A DNA stretch of 64,000 bases from JBGRQA01 sp041725895 (GTDB taxonomy: Bacteria > Bacteroidota > Bacteroidia > Bacteroidales > Marinifilaceae), in NCBI GenBank assembly GCA_041725895.1, contig JBGRQA010000001.1:186001-250000 (forward strand), read 5' to 3'. Below, in pieces: positions 44,686 through 54,100 of this stretch. Every line of letters begins with the position of its first letter. The first letter of the stretch is position 1. The notes beneath the pieces were generated by a model. It was not told the origin of the DNA. It saw nothing but the letters and a program-made list of their open reading frames with translations, and searched no databases. Made by a program: the position numbers and the translations under genes.

Positions 44686-46986
44686 ATGAGATTGCCAAAA
44701 ATTCATGCCTTACTTTTGGGACTATTTCTTTTAACTGCCTGTGGGGTAGAAAAGGATAATGTCCCAACTGTAAATTATATCGATCAGGTAAACCCTTTAA
44801 TGGGAACTGATTCAGAGTTTAAACTATCAAACGGAAATACTTATCCTGCAGTTGCATTGCCCTGGGGAATGAATTTCTGGACACCGCAAACCGGCAAAAT
44901 GGGAGATGGCTGGTGCTATTCTTATGATGCCTATAAGATTAGGGGATTTAAGCAAACCCATCAGCCAAGTCCATGGATTAACGATTATGCTGCTTTTTCT
45001 CTGATGGCCGTTACCGGTGATCTGAAATTTAAGGAGGCGGAGAGGGCTTCCTGGTTTTCACACAAGGCGGAGGTTTCCAGGCCTAACTACTACAGTGTAT
45101 ATCTTGCTGATTACGATGTGAAGGTGGAACTAACTCCTACCGAACGTGCCGCAAGCTTCCGCTTTACTTTCCCTGAAAACGATCATTCCTACATTTTACT
45201 GGATGGTTTCTTCAAGGGGTCTAAGGTGGAGATCATTCCCGATGAGCGAAAAATTATTGGCTATTGCCGCAACAACAGTGGAGGTGTTCCTGATAATTTC
45301 CACAATTACTTTGTTGCGGAATTTGACAAAGATTTTGAGGTGGTTCATACATGGAAAAATGATGAGTTGAAGGAGAGTAGTTTGAAGGCAAAGGGAGAAC
45401 ATGTTGGTGCTGTGATTGGCTTTAAAACGAAAAAAGGAGAGCAGGTGCATGTGAAAGTAGCGTCCTCTTTTGTTAGTCCTCAGCAGGCCCAATTGAATCT
45501 GGATCGCGAGATTGGAAGTAAGAATTTCGATAAGGTTTTGTCCGAATCGGAACAGATATGGACCAAGGAACTGAACCGTATTCAGGTACAGGGAGGTACG
45601 GATAAGCAGATCAAAACTTTTTACTCCTGCTTGTACCGGGTATTGCTTTTCCCGCGTAAGTTCTACGAAATAAACGAGAAGAATGAAATTATTCACTACA
45701 GCCCATACAATGGAGAGGTGTTGCCAGGTTACATGTTTACGGATAATGGATTCTGGGATACTTTTCGTGCTGTTTTCCCTTTCTTTACGATGATGTATCC
45801 TGAGCTGAATGGTCAGATTATGCAGGGATTGGTGAATACCTACAAGGAGAGTGGGTGGTTGCCCGAATGGGCTAGTCCCGGGCACCGCGGTTGTATGATT
45901 GGTTCCAATTCCGCTTCGTTGATTGCTGATTCTTATATGAAGGGTATTCGAGGTTACGATATTGAGACGCTATATGAGGCCGTTTTGAAGAATACGAAAG
46001 GGTATATGAAGGAAATTAATTCTGTAGGGCGATATGGTGCTGATTACTACAACAAACTGGGATACATTCCTTACAATGTTGGAATCAACGAGAATACCGC
46101 CCGTACTCTTGAATATGCTTACGCTGATTATTGTATTTGGCAGTTGGCTAAAGAGCTAAAGCGACCTAAGGATGAAGTCGATCTGTTCGAGAAACGTTCT
46201 CAGAATTACCGTAATGTTTTTGATGCGGAATCTGGTTTTATGCGCGGGAAAAATGAGGATGGTTCTTTTCAGAAGCCATTTAACCCGCTAAAATGGGGAG
46301 ATGCATTTACCGAAGGAAATAGTGTGCACTATACATGGTCTGTGTTTCATGATGTACAGGGCTTGATTGGTTTGATGGGGGGAAAAGATAAGTTTATCTC
46401 AACACTGGATACTGTATTTAATATGCCGCCTGTTTTTGATTGTTCCTACTATGGATTCCCGATTCATGAAATCCGGGAGATGCAAATTGCGGATATGGGA
46501 AATTATGCGCACGGAAATCAACCTATTCAGCATATGATCTACTTGTACAATTATGCCGGAGCTCCCTGGAAGACTCAAAAGCATGTACGAGAGGTGATGG
46601 ATAAGTTGTATACTCCACAGGCAGATGGTTATTGCGGAGATGAGGACAATGGCCAAACTTCTGCATGGTATGTGTTTAGCTCTATGGGCTTCTATCCTGT
46701 TTGTCCGGGTAGTGATGAGTATGTGTTTGGATCACCTTTGTTTGATAAGGTAAGCCTGACCCTTGAAAATGGTAAGGTTTTCACTATTGAAGCTAAAGGA
46801 AATGGTAAGGATAATATTTATATAGACAAGGCTGAATTGAATGGGAAGCAATTGGATGCGACTTTTATTAAGCATCAGGATATTTTAAAGGGAGGAGAAT
46901 TGAAGTTTGAAATGTCTGCCCAGCCAAATTACAAAAGGGGAACAAATGATAAAGATTTCCCATACTCAATGCATAAAAAGAAGTAG
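44686..46986 (+). CDS. GH92 family alpha-mannosidase lipoprotein 1
   Basis: The 766-residue protein (start 44686, lipobox LLTACG) has the two-domain GH92 layout: an N-terminal beta domain (VNPLMGTDSEFKLSNGNTYP) and an (alpha/alpha)6 domain. Predicted active-site blocks are TEGNSVHYTW (general acid Glu), CGDEDNGQTSAWYVFSSMGF (general base Asp and calcium-binding region) and CPGSDEYVFGSP. GH92 enzymes are calcium-dependent inverting exo-alpha-mannosidases. The loop before YLYNYAG reads HGNQPIQH, with Gln where GH92-2 and GH92-3 have Glu, so linkage specificity may differ. It starts the operon with GH92-2. Confidence 0.92.
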   Translation: MRLPKIHALLLGLFLLTACGVEKDNVPTVNYIDQVNPLMGTDSEFKLSNGNTYPAVALPWGMNFWTPQTGKMGDGWCYSYDAYKIRGFKQTHQPSPWINDYAAFSLMAVTGDLKFKEAERASWFSHKAEVSRPNYYSVYLADYDVKVELTPTERAASFRFTFPENDHSYILLDGFFKGSKVEIIPDERKIIGYCRNNSGGVPDNFHNYFVAEFDKDFEVVHTWKNDELKESSLKAKGEHVGAVIGFKTKKGEQVHVKVASSFVSPQQAQLNLDREIGSKNFDKVLSESEQIWTKELNRIQVQGGTDKQIKTFYSCLYRVLLFPRKFYEINEKNEIIHYSPYNGEVLPGYMFTDNGFWDTFRAVFPFFTMMYPELNGQIMQGLVNTYKESGWLPEWASPGHRGCMIGSNSASLIADSYMKGIRGYDIETLYEAVLKNTKGYMKEINSVGRYGADYYNKLGYIPYNVGINENTARTLEYAYADYCIWQLAKELKRPKDEVDLFEKRSQNYRNVFDAESGFMRGKNEDGSFQKPFNPLKWGDAFTEGNSVHYTWSVFHDVQGLIGLMGGKDKFISTLDTVFNMPPVFDCSYYGFPIHEIREMQIADMGNYAHGNQPIQHMIYLYNYAGAPWKTQKHVREVMDKLYTPQADGYCGDEDNGQTSAWYVFSSMGFYPVCPGSDEYVFGSPLFDKVSLTLENGKVFTIEAKGNGKDNIYIDKAELNGKQLDATFIKHQDILKGGELKFEMSAQPNYKRGTNDKDFPYSMHKKK

Positions 46987-47000
46987 TTTTAAAGAAGTAA

Positions 47001-47035
47001 GGACTCTGGAAGGTCGTACCGACTCTTCCAGGTCC
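47001..47035 (+). repeat. REP-like palindrome, copy E, between two GH92 genes
   Basis: GGAC-T-CTGGAAG-GTCG pairs with CGAC-T-CTTCCAG-GTCC around a TAC loop, a stem of about 15 bp with bulges. It is built from the same half-units as copies A-D near the RAYT but in the opposite order. It sits 15 bases after the first GH92 stop codon and 35 before the next start. Confidence 0.85.
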
Positions 47036-47069
47036 TTGGAATGCAATACCCAAAACAAACAGCCTAAAC

Positions 47070-49319
47070 ATGAAACATAGATTATTGATATTTCTTTCAT
47101 TGATTATCGGGAATCTGACCCTTGCTCAGGAACCCGTTGATTATGTGAATCCCTTTATTGGGACGGCTAATTTTGGGGCCACTTATCCAGGACCAGTAGC
47201 CCCATCTGGTATGGTTTCCGTGGTGCCTTACAATGTTGGATTTCATAAGGAAAACACATTGAATACAGATGTGGGCTGGCTCTCCAATCCTTATGTGAAC
47301 CACAATAAAGTGCTAAGTGGTTTTACCCATGTGAATTTGAGTGGGGTAGGTTGTCCCGATTTCGGGAGCATCATTTTGATGCCTACTACCGGAGAATTGA
47401 ATGTAAATCATAAGGAGTACGGGACTCATTATTCGGATGAAATTGCTCAACCGGGCTACTATAGTACTCATCTGGATCGGTACAATGTGAAAACTGAAAT
47501 GACTGCCACTACCCGAACTGGTTTGAGTCGTTATACTTTTCCCAAAGGAGAAGCAAATATTCTTTTAAACCTGGGTTTGGGACTAACCAACGAAGCCGGA
47601 GCAATGACCCGAATTGTTTCCGATACGGAGATCGAAGGATACAAATTAATGGGTACCTTCTGTTACAATCCGCAGGCAGTGTTTCCGGTATATTTTGTGG
47701 TAAAATTCTCCAAGCCGGCAAAAGAGTTTGGTTACTGGAAAAAACAGAAAAAACTGGAAGGTCCACGACACAATTGGAGTTCAACCAGTGGACAATACAA
47801 ATTGTATCAAAAATACCAGAAAGAATTAGCTGGAGATGATATTGGCGTCTATTTCCGATACAATACGGAGGCAGATGAGGCGATTGAAGTAAAAGTGGGA
47901 GTTTCCTATGTGAGTATTGAAAATGCTCGAGAAAATCTGGAAGCAGAGCAGATCGGATTTGAATTTGACAAGATCAGAAATCGGACCCATCAGGATTGGA
48001 ATCAACTTCTTTCTCGCATTCAAGTAGAGGGGGGGACGCATGAAGACAAAGTTAATTTCTATACAGCTCTTTATCATATTTTGCTTCATCCGAATGTACT
48101 TCAGGATGTGAATGGGGAGTATCCGGCTATGGAATCTGCTGAGATTCGTACCGTGGAAAAGGGCAATCGTTATACTGTATTTTCTCTTTGGGATACTTAC
48201 CGAAATGTACATCCCTTTCTTTCCTTGGTTTATCCCGAAAGGCAGTTGGATATGGTTCGCTCTATGCTGGATATGTATCGGGAAAGCGGGTGGTTGCCCA
48301 AGTGGGAGCTGTATAGCCGCGAAACCAATGTGATGGAAGGAGATCCGGCCATTCCGGTAATTGTGGATACCTGGAAACGGGGCTTGCGGGATTTTGATGT
48401 GAATTTGGCCTATGAGGCCATGGTGAAATCGGCAACAACTGCCGGAGAGGAAAACCTGCTTCGTCCTGACATCGACCATTATTTGTCCCATGGTTACGTA
48501 CCTTTAGTGGAAGAGTTCGATAATTCAGTTTCCCATGCCCTGGAATATTACATTGCAGACTGGAATCTTGCCCAGTTGGCTAAAGAATTAGGGCATGAGG
48601 CGGATTATAAACGCTTCCTGAAGCAATCGATGGGCTATCGCAATTACTTTGATAAGGAGTACAAGATGCTTCGCCCTAAATTGGCTGATGGCAAATTTTT
48701 GACTCCTTTCGATCCCAAACAAGGGGAGAACTTTACTCCATGTCCTGGTTTTCATGAAGGAACCGCATGGCAGTATACCTTTTATGTGCCTCATGATATC
48801 AAAGGTCTGATTCTGCAGATGGGGGGCTCCAGGAAATTCGTAACCAAACTTCAGAAAGTGTTCGATGAAAATTTGTTTGATATGGCCAATGAGCCTGATA
48901 TTACTTATCCCTACCTTTTTAACTACGTGAAAGGAGAGGAGTGGAGAACACAGAAAGAAGTGAATCGTTTGTTGAAAAAATACTATAAAAATGAAGCGGG
49001 AGGACTACCCGGAAATGATGATACGGGAACACTTTCCACTTGGCTGGTGTATAGTATGATGGGCTTGTATCCTGTTTGTCCCGGGGATATGGATTATGCC
49101 CTTGCAGCACCCGTTTTCGAACGAATTACCATTTCATTGGATTCACGGTACTATTCTCAAAATAAAATTGTGATTGAAGCTCCTGCTGCTTCTCCGGAGA
49201 ATCGTTATATCAAAAGTATTATGGCTGGAGAGAAGAAATGGAGATCCTATTTCATCTCTCATCAGGAGCTTTTGGAAAAAGGGAAGTTGAAGTTTGAATT
49301 GGGCAAACAATCAAAGTAA
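47070..49319 (+). CDS. GH92 family alpha-mannosidase 2, secreted
   Basis: The 749-residue protein has a cleavable signal peptide (ends NLTLAQ) with no lipobox, so it is likely periplasmic, unlike the other two GH92s. The N-terminus reads VNPFIGTANFGATYPG. Active-site blocks are FHEGTAWQYTFYVPHD (acid Glu), PGNDDTGTLSTWLVYSMMGL (base Asp region) and CPGDMDYALAAPVF. The subsite loop reads NEPDITYPYLFNYVKGEEW. Conserved Ser-Ala-Trp of the family is Ser-Thr-Trp here. The distinct loop suggests a different alpha-mannoside linkage from GH92-1 and GH92-3. Confidence 0.92.
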   Translation: MKHRLLIFLSLIIGNLTLAQEPVDYVNPFIGTANFGATYPGPVAPSGMVSVVPYNVGFHKENTLNTDVGWLSNPYVNHNKVLSGFTHVNLSGVGCPDFGSIILMPTTGELNVNHKEYGTHYSDEIAQPGYYSTHLDRYNVKTEMTATTRTGLSRYTFPKGEANILLNLGLGLTNEAGAMTRIVSDTEIEGYKLMGTFCYNPQAVFPVYFVVKFSKPAKEFGYWKKQKKLEGPRHNWSSTSGQYKLYQKYQKELAGDDIGVYFRYNTEADEAIEVKVGVSYVSIENARENLEAEQIGFEFDKIRNRTHQDWNQLLSRIQVEGGTHEDKVNFYTALYHILLHPNVLQDVNGEYPAMESAEIRTVEKGNRYTVFSLWDTYRNVHPFLSLVYPERQLDMVRSMLDMYRESGWLPKWELYSRETNVMEGDPAIPVIVDTWKRGLRDFDVNLAYEAMVKSATTAGEENLLRPDIDHYLSHGYVPLVEEFDNSVSHALEYYIADWNLAQLAKELGHEADYKRFLKQSMGYRNYFDKEYKMLRPKLADGKFLTPFDPKQGENFTPCPGFHEGTAWQYTFYVPHDIKGLILQMGGSRKFVTKLQKVFDENLFDMANEPDITYPYLFNYVKGEEWRTQKEVNRLLKKYYKNEAGGLPGNDDTGTLSTWLVYSMMGLYPVCPGDMDYALAAPVFERITISLDSRYYSQNKIVIEAPAASPENRYIKSIMAGEKKWRSYFISHQELLEKGKLKFELGKQSK

Positions 49320-49635
49320 TTAAGTCTTACTGGAAATAAATTAAAGTGGATTCAATTTTGGATCCACTTTTTTGTAGCTATAATTTACGCACTTTGATTT
49401 ACCGTTTAAGTGTGTTAAGTTCTTGTTTTATAGGGAGTCTTGTGTTTTTGATGTGTATTTGTTTTTTATTTTTATAGGATGTTTTTGTTGTTTTACTATA
49501 TTTGTATTGAAATGCACTGTTATTGAGTTGGTATCAGTGTGTTTGAATATAGTTTAACGGTTAATTCTTTTGTAGTTTTTCACCTTTTATAAAGGGCTGT
49601 AGAAGACAAGGATAGTTAACCATTTAAATTGAAAA
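49320..49635. promoter_or_regulatory. Intergenic region upstream of the first LacI-type regulator
   Basis: It holds the terminator (49343-49373), a -7 element TATATTTG (49497-49504) and a palindrome TTAAC-G-GTTAA (49554-49564) about 50 bases downstream of it, which could be an autoregulatory operator. The remainder is very T-rich. Confidence 0.5.
49343..49373 (+). terminator. Terminator of the GH92-1/GH92-2 operon
   Basis: AAAGTGGAT and ATCCACTTT form a perfect 9-bp stem with a 10-base loop, followed by a T run. Confidence 0.9.
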
Positions 49636-50667
49636 ATGAAGAAGACATCATTAAAAGATATAGCAGATCAATTAGGCGTTTCCAAAACTACGGTTTCCTG
49701 GGTAATTAACAATAAGGGTGACGAAAAAAAAATTAGCAGGGAAACGCAGGAGAAGATTTTTGAACTGGCCGATCGCTTGAATTATAAGCCCAATCAATTG
49801 GCCCGGGGGCTGAGTTTGGGCAAAACCAATAGCATTGGATTAGTTGTTTCTGATATCTCAAACGTTTTCTATGCCAAGATAGCTAAAGTTGTAGAAACTG
49901 CTGCCGAAAAGCATGGATACAATATTATGTACTGTTCTTCTGATGAAAATCCAGATAAGGAGCAGCGTTTGATTCAGATGTTGAAAGATCGTCAGGTGGA
50001 TGGTTTGATTATTTCTCCCTCTAAAGTTGACAGTTCTCAAATTCTTCAGTTGAAAAAAGAGAATTATCCTTTTGTGTTGATCGACCGTTACTTCCCACGA
50101 ATTGACACCAATTATGTGACCGTTGACAATGAAATGGGATCCGAAGACCTGATCCGTCATTTGATTGGGCAGGGGAGCCGTAGAATTGGGTTTATCTCTG
50201 TTTCTTCTCACCTTGGAGTTATTAAAAAACGTTTTGCCGGATATAAGAATGCACTGAAAAAAGAGGGCATTAAATTCGACAACAAAGTGGTTCGGGAAGT
50301 AGACTATAACGATGTGGAAGGAACCATTGCAACTGCGATTCGGGAGTTGATCCATCCTCCTTATAAAGTGGATGCACTTTATTTTGCTACCAACTATTTA
50401 ACGGTTGCAGGAATAAAGACTTTGAATAAATTACAGATTCGTATTCCTATGGATGTGGCTGTTGTTGGTTTTGATGATTTGGACTTTTTTGATATAACTT
50501 ATCCTCCCATAACAGCTGTTGCTCAGCCTATCGAGGAGATTGCCGAGAAGGCATTGGAAATCCTGATTGATGAGATTGAAAATCGGGAGGCAACGACTCC
50601 AAAACGGAAAGTAGTATTGCCTACTCAATTGAGAGTGCGTCGGTCTTGTGGTCATGTTAATATTTAA
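49636..50667 (+). CDS. LacI family transcriptional regulator 1
   Basis: The 343 residues have a LacI helix-turn-helix (about 3-50: SLKDIADQLGVSKTTVSWVI) with hinge helix (LNYKPNQLARGLSLG), then a periplasmic-binding-like effector domain (about 60-340: SIGLVVSDISNVFYAKIAKV, VDGLIISPSK, AVVGFDDLDFFDITYPPITA). It probably senses a mannose-containing sugar and controls PUL genes; the ligand is an inference. It is transcribed alone, ending at 50666-50692. Confidence 0.92.
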   Translation: MKKTSLKDIADQLGVSKTTVSWVINNKGDEKKISRETQEKIFELADRLNYKPNQLARGLSLGKTNSIGLVVSDISNVFYAKIAKVVETAAEKHGYNIMYCSSDENPDKEQRLIQMLKDRQVDGLIISPSKVDSSQILQLKKENYPFVLIDRYFPRIDTNYVTVDNEMGSEDLIRHLIGQGSRRIGFISVSSHLGVIKKRFAGYKNALKKEGIKFDNKVVREVDYNDVEGTIATAIRELIHPPYKVDALYFATNYLTVAGIKTLNKLQIRIPMDVAVVGFDDLDFFDITYPPITAVAQPIEEIAEKALEILIDEIENREATTPKRKVVLPTQLRVRRSCGHVNI

Positions 50668-50692
50668 ATCCATTGTTAGAATGGATTTTTTT
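50666..50692 (+). terminator. Terminator of the first LacI-type gene
   Basis: AAATCCATT / AATGGATTT form a perfect 9-bp stem overlapping the stop codon, followed by a T run. Confidence 0.85.
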
Positions 50693-50859
50693 ACTGAACG
50701 AAAACTTTACCGGTTTAGTTGGTTTGCTTTTTTAAGAAAAGAATAATTAGTATGAATAAAGGGCCGGAGGTATCATGGTATTGGCTAGCTTATGGTGGTT
50801 CTGGTTCTTCAAAATAGAAAAGAAGAAGTAGTAGTAAATTAGTTTTTAGGTGAAGTAAT

Positions 50860-50894
50860 CCCATTTTTATCCTGTTTATAAGGATGAAAATGGG
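50860..50894 (+). promoter_or_regulatory. 13-bp hairpin in the leader of the membrane regulator gene
   Basis: CCCATTTTTATCC (50860-50872) pairs with GGATGAAAATGGG (50882-50894) with one T-G pair and a nine-base loop. It ends 23 bases before the ATG at 50918 and no T run follows, so it is not a standard terminator. Confidence 0.6.
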
Positions 50895-50917
50895 GGGCCT
50901 AAAAAGAATCAAAGGGT

Positions 50918-53599
50918 ATGAAAGAGTTTAAAAAGGCAGTTAAAACGATAGGATTTTTATTGTTGATTGTTCTTCAGTGTACCATGTTGGCAGTAGCTGG
51001 AAAGCATCAAGCCGGAGGTTTGCTTTTTAATTCGGTGAATCATCCCTACAATGAAAGAACATCCCTGAATTTAACTCCTTCTCATCCTTTTGAATTTAGT
51101 GAATCCTTTACTCTTGAATTTGATCTTTCTTTTTGGCGATCCACTGAATTTGGCTATGTCTTTCGGGCTGCGAATGATCAGGGCACCTCTTTTGATTTGG
51201 TTTACATTCCTTATCAAAAGGAGAAGTCGTTGTTGAAATTGATTTATAATGGTAAGGATATCGGGCTGAAAATAGAATTGAATCGAGCTCAATTGATTCG
51301 AAACAATTGGATGACCTTTCGAGTTGACTTTGATTTTCAGCATCAGCAACTTCATTTTTCCCGGAATCCTGAGCAGAGAAAAACGGCTGATGTCGATTTT
51401 CCGGAATCAATGGAGTTGAACTTTGTATTTGGGGTGAATGCCTTTAATCATGAAAAAAATATTGAAGTGCCGCGTATGGCGCTAAAGAATATCCGGATTC
51501 TAAAAGTTGGAAAAGAAGAAGCATCCTGGCCCTTGAACGAAATAGAGGGTTTTAAAGCAAAGGACCGGGTTCATGGACGTTTGGCCACAGTCTCCAATCC
51601 TAATTGGTTGCTTCGAAATCATTACTATTGGACAAAAAAAGCTACTTTTTTTACCGACGCAATGCCAGGGATGGCATACGATGAAAATAGACAAAGAGTT
51701 TTGATAATCAATTCGGATCATTTGATCGATTTTCGGGTTCACAATAACTCCTATTACGAGGTCTATTATGAGCGGGATTGCGCTGAATTGTCAGACTACA
51801 AATATTCTATTTTTGATTCCCAAAATCAGAGGATTGTTTCTTATGGAGTGGATTTAAAGCATGTTTGTGTCTATAGTGAGGAGACCAATGAATGGAGCAG
51901 TAAGTGTTGTGAACAACAAGTCAAACAAAATTATTGGAACCATAGTGCGTTTGTAGATTCCGAAGGAAAACATCTGTATACTTTTGGAGGATATGGAGCC
52001 TTTTCGTTTAATAATACTGTGAATTCCTACCACTTCGAGAACCGGCATTGGTCGCGCCTTTCTTTAAAGGGAGACAAGATGATGCCCAGGTGCCTTTCAG
52101 CTGTTGGAAAGACAAACACTCTTAATGAATACCTAATTTTTGGTGGATATGGAAATGCTTCAGGAAAGCAGGAGTTGGGAACTAATAATTTCTACGATCT
52201 CTATTGTTTGAACTTAAACGACAGTACATTGATCCGGAAATGGAATATCGAAAAGATAAATGAAGATTTTGTACCTGTACACTCCTTGGTTTTTGACAAG
52301 GACGAGGGGAGTTTTTTCACTCTTTGTTATCCTCATAAGGAGCAGGATTCGAATCTTCAGTTGTATCGCTTCAGTATTGACTCTGCAGAATATCAAATCG
52401 TGAGTGATCCAATCCCATTCGAGTTAAAGGGAGAGTTGAAAAATGATGCCAATCTGTTTTACAATCGACAAACCAGTGAGTTTGTTGCCGTGACTCGAAC
52501 TGAAATGGCTTCGGATTCGTCAAGGGTGGATATTTACACAATGTTTTACCCGGTCTTAGCTGATATTTCGGTGTTTCAGGAAGGCAGTTCTTTATTATCG
52601 TTTCTTTCTGATTTTCATCTTTTACTTATTGTAGGTATCCTTTTGTCTATGGGACTGGTATTGGGGTTAAGATTAAAAGTTTTCAGGCCCCAAACTAAAA
52701 AACGCATTTCTTCTAAGGAAAGGGTAATTTTATTAGAGGAGCAGGAAATTCCTATAGCCAAGGAGTTCGGGGGTAATGAGAAGCTAGGAGGGGATGTTGA
52801 GGGAGAGCCGTTTGCAGTTTATTCCCAAAGCGAATCAGTCGTGGAACTGTACCCTACTTCGAAAAAAAACCGGATGCGTTTGTTTGGTAGTTTTCAAATT
52901 CTATCTAAGGATGGGGCTGATCTGACGGAAGATTTCTCTCCCAAACGCTTACATCTTTTCCTTTTGATGTTGTTGTATCCATATTTTTATCCTAAAGGAA
53001 TTTCCAGCAAGAAGTTGACTGAAATTCTCTGGCCCGACCACTCTCCTCAAAGTGCTAAAAACAATAGGGGGGTTAACATCCGAAAATTAAGATCAATTTT
53101 GGAACAGGTGGATGGAGTTGAGATTGTCTTTAAAAACAATTGTTGGATGGTGAATATTGATGAGCCTTTTGAATTGGATTTTTTCAGATTTCGGTTTTTA
53201 AGAGAGGAGTTGAAGAGAGAATTTAGCAAGGCCAAGGCGAAAGAATTGTTGAATCTCTTGGATTTTGGAGGATTTCTTACGGATTTGGATTTTGAATGGC
53301 TAGAGAATCAAATGAGTAAAATTAATGATGATGTAATTGATTGCTTGTTGGCTCTGAAAAAATATGAAGAGGTGATGTCTGACCCGGAGATGGCTCTGAA
53401 ATTGGCTGAAGTGATTCTTAAATTTGATTCTGTAAACGATGAGGCTCTGGAACTAAAAATCCAAATGTTGAGTCAAATGGGAAAACATGGACAGGCGAAG
53501 GCAGCCTATACCGAATTTGTTCGCGAATACTATCTGCTTTACCAGGAGAATTATCAAAAAACTTTTCCCCAGATTATAGAAGAAAGTTGTGTTGCTTAA
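50918..53599 (+). CDS. Transmembrane one-component regulator: LamG/kelch sensor plus SARP-like DNA-binding module
   Basis: The 893-residue protein has a signal peptide (about 1-27), a LamG-like jellyroll (about 35-210), a kelch-like beta-propeller (about 235-550, with FGGYG at about 356 and 408), a single membrane helix (about 566-586, FHLLLIVGILLSMGLVLGL) and a cytoplasmic tail. The tail carries an OmpR/SARP-type winged helix (about 653-758: MRLFGSFQILSKDGADL, LTEILWPDHSP, NIRKLRSILEQVDG) and a TPR-like activator domain to the C-terminus. Extracellular glycan sensing would be passed directly to DNA without a kinase. The function is inferred from domain order and PUL location; it is likely to be a PUL activator. 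Confidence 0.82.
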   Translation: MKEFKKAVKTIGFLLLIVLQCTMLAVAGKHQAGGLLFNSVNHPYNERTSLNLTPSHPFEFSESFTLEFDLSFWRSTEFGYVFRAANDQGTSFDLVYIPYQKEKSLLKLIYNGKDIGLKIELNRAQLIRNNWMTFRVDFDFQHQQLHFSRNPEQRKTADVDFPESMELNFVFGVNAFNHEKNIEVPRMALKNIRILKVGKEEASWPLNEIEGFKAKDRVHGRLATVSNPNWLLRNHYYWTKKATFFTDAMPGMAYDENRQRVLIINSDHLIDFRVHNNSYYEVYYERDCAELSDYKYSIFDSQNQRIVSYGVDLKHVCVYSEETNEWSSKCCEQQVKQNYWNHSAFVDSEGKHLYTFGGYGAFSFNNTVNSYHFENRHWSRLSLKGDKMMPRCLSAVGKTNTLNEYLIFGGYGNASGKQELGTNNFYDLYCLNLNDSTLIRKWNIEKINEDFVPVHSLVFDKDEGSFFTLCYPHKEQDSNLQLYRFSIDSAEYQIVSDPIPFELKGELKNDANLFYNRQTSEFVAVTRTEMASDSSRVDIYTMFYPVLADISVFQEGSSLLSFLSDFHLLLIVGILLSMGLVLGLRLKVFRPQTKKRISSKERVILLEEQEIPIAKEFGGNEKLGGDVEGEPFAVYSQSESVVELYPTSKKNRMRLFGSFQILSKDGADLTEDFSPKRLHLFLLMLLYPYFYPKGISSKKLTEILWPDHSPQSAKNNRGVNIRKLRSILEQVDGVEIVFKNNCWMVNIDEPFELDFFRFRFLREELKREFSKAKAKELLNLLDFGGFLTDLDFEWLENQMSKINDDVIDCLLALKKYEEVMSDPEMALKLAEVILKFDSVNDEALELKIQMLSQMGKHGQAKAAYTEFVREYYLLYQENYQKTFPQIIEESCVA

Positions 53600-54100
53600 T
53601 TTTTTAATGATTATGAAAGATAAATATCCATTTTAGGAATGAATCATTGATACTTTTTTGTGTTGAAAAAATAAGATGAAGGCGCAGGTTTTACTGTGAT
53701 TTTTCTTTCTGTTCTTCTTGTTTCTTCGGATCATTTGTCAGGTAAGTGTTTGTTTGTAGGATGTCTTGAATTAGGTGTGATAAGGAGTGTAAAGTGGTGT
53801 AATGGTCTGTTTTTTAAGTGGTAGTTTTTTTAAGGGGAAAGTAATCTGAAAATGATTGTAGATAAAAATATTTGTTTTTGTTTAGATATTGTAGAGAAAT
53901 TAACCATCCCGCTAACCCCTATTCTAATCAGTTGGTTAATCTCGAAGTGTTACTTTAGCTAAATGTAAGTTCGGACGAATACAAAATCAGATTTTGTCTT
54001 TTGCTAGAGCTATTTTTAGATATTACGTTAAGTCTATTTTTTGTGATTTGTACATCCTTATGCGATTAAATAAATGATCGAAAGAAAAGGGAGTAATTGA
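53600..54100. promoter_or_regulatory. Regulatory region upstream of the TroA-like gene
   Basis: This 501-base region is very T-rich. It holds TTGTAGAT (53856), TTGTTTAGAT (53878) and TTGTAGAG (53889), the last two 11 bp apart, then a long inverted repeat ATTAACCA / TGGTTAAT (53899-53940) enclosing GCTAACCCC. Similar elements lie upstream of susC. No small gene is convincing. Confidence 0.5.

Noticed and set aside
49554..49564. TTAACGGTTAA as a proven PUL operator
   Set aside because: Very similar strings (TTTAACGGTT) occur inside coding sequence at about 50397 and 54448, so the motif alone is not specific; kept only as a candidate in the intergenic entry.
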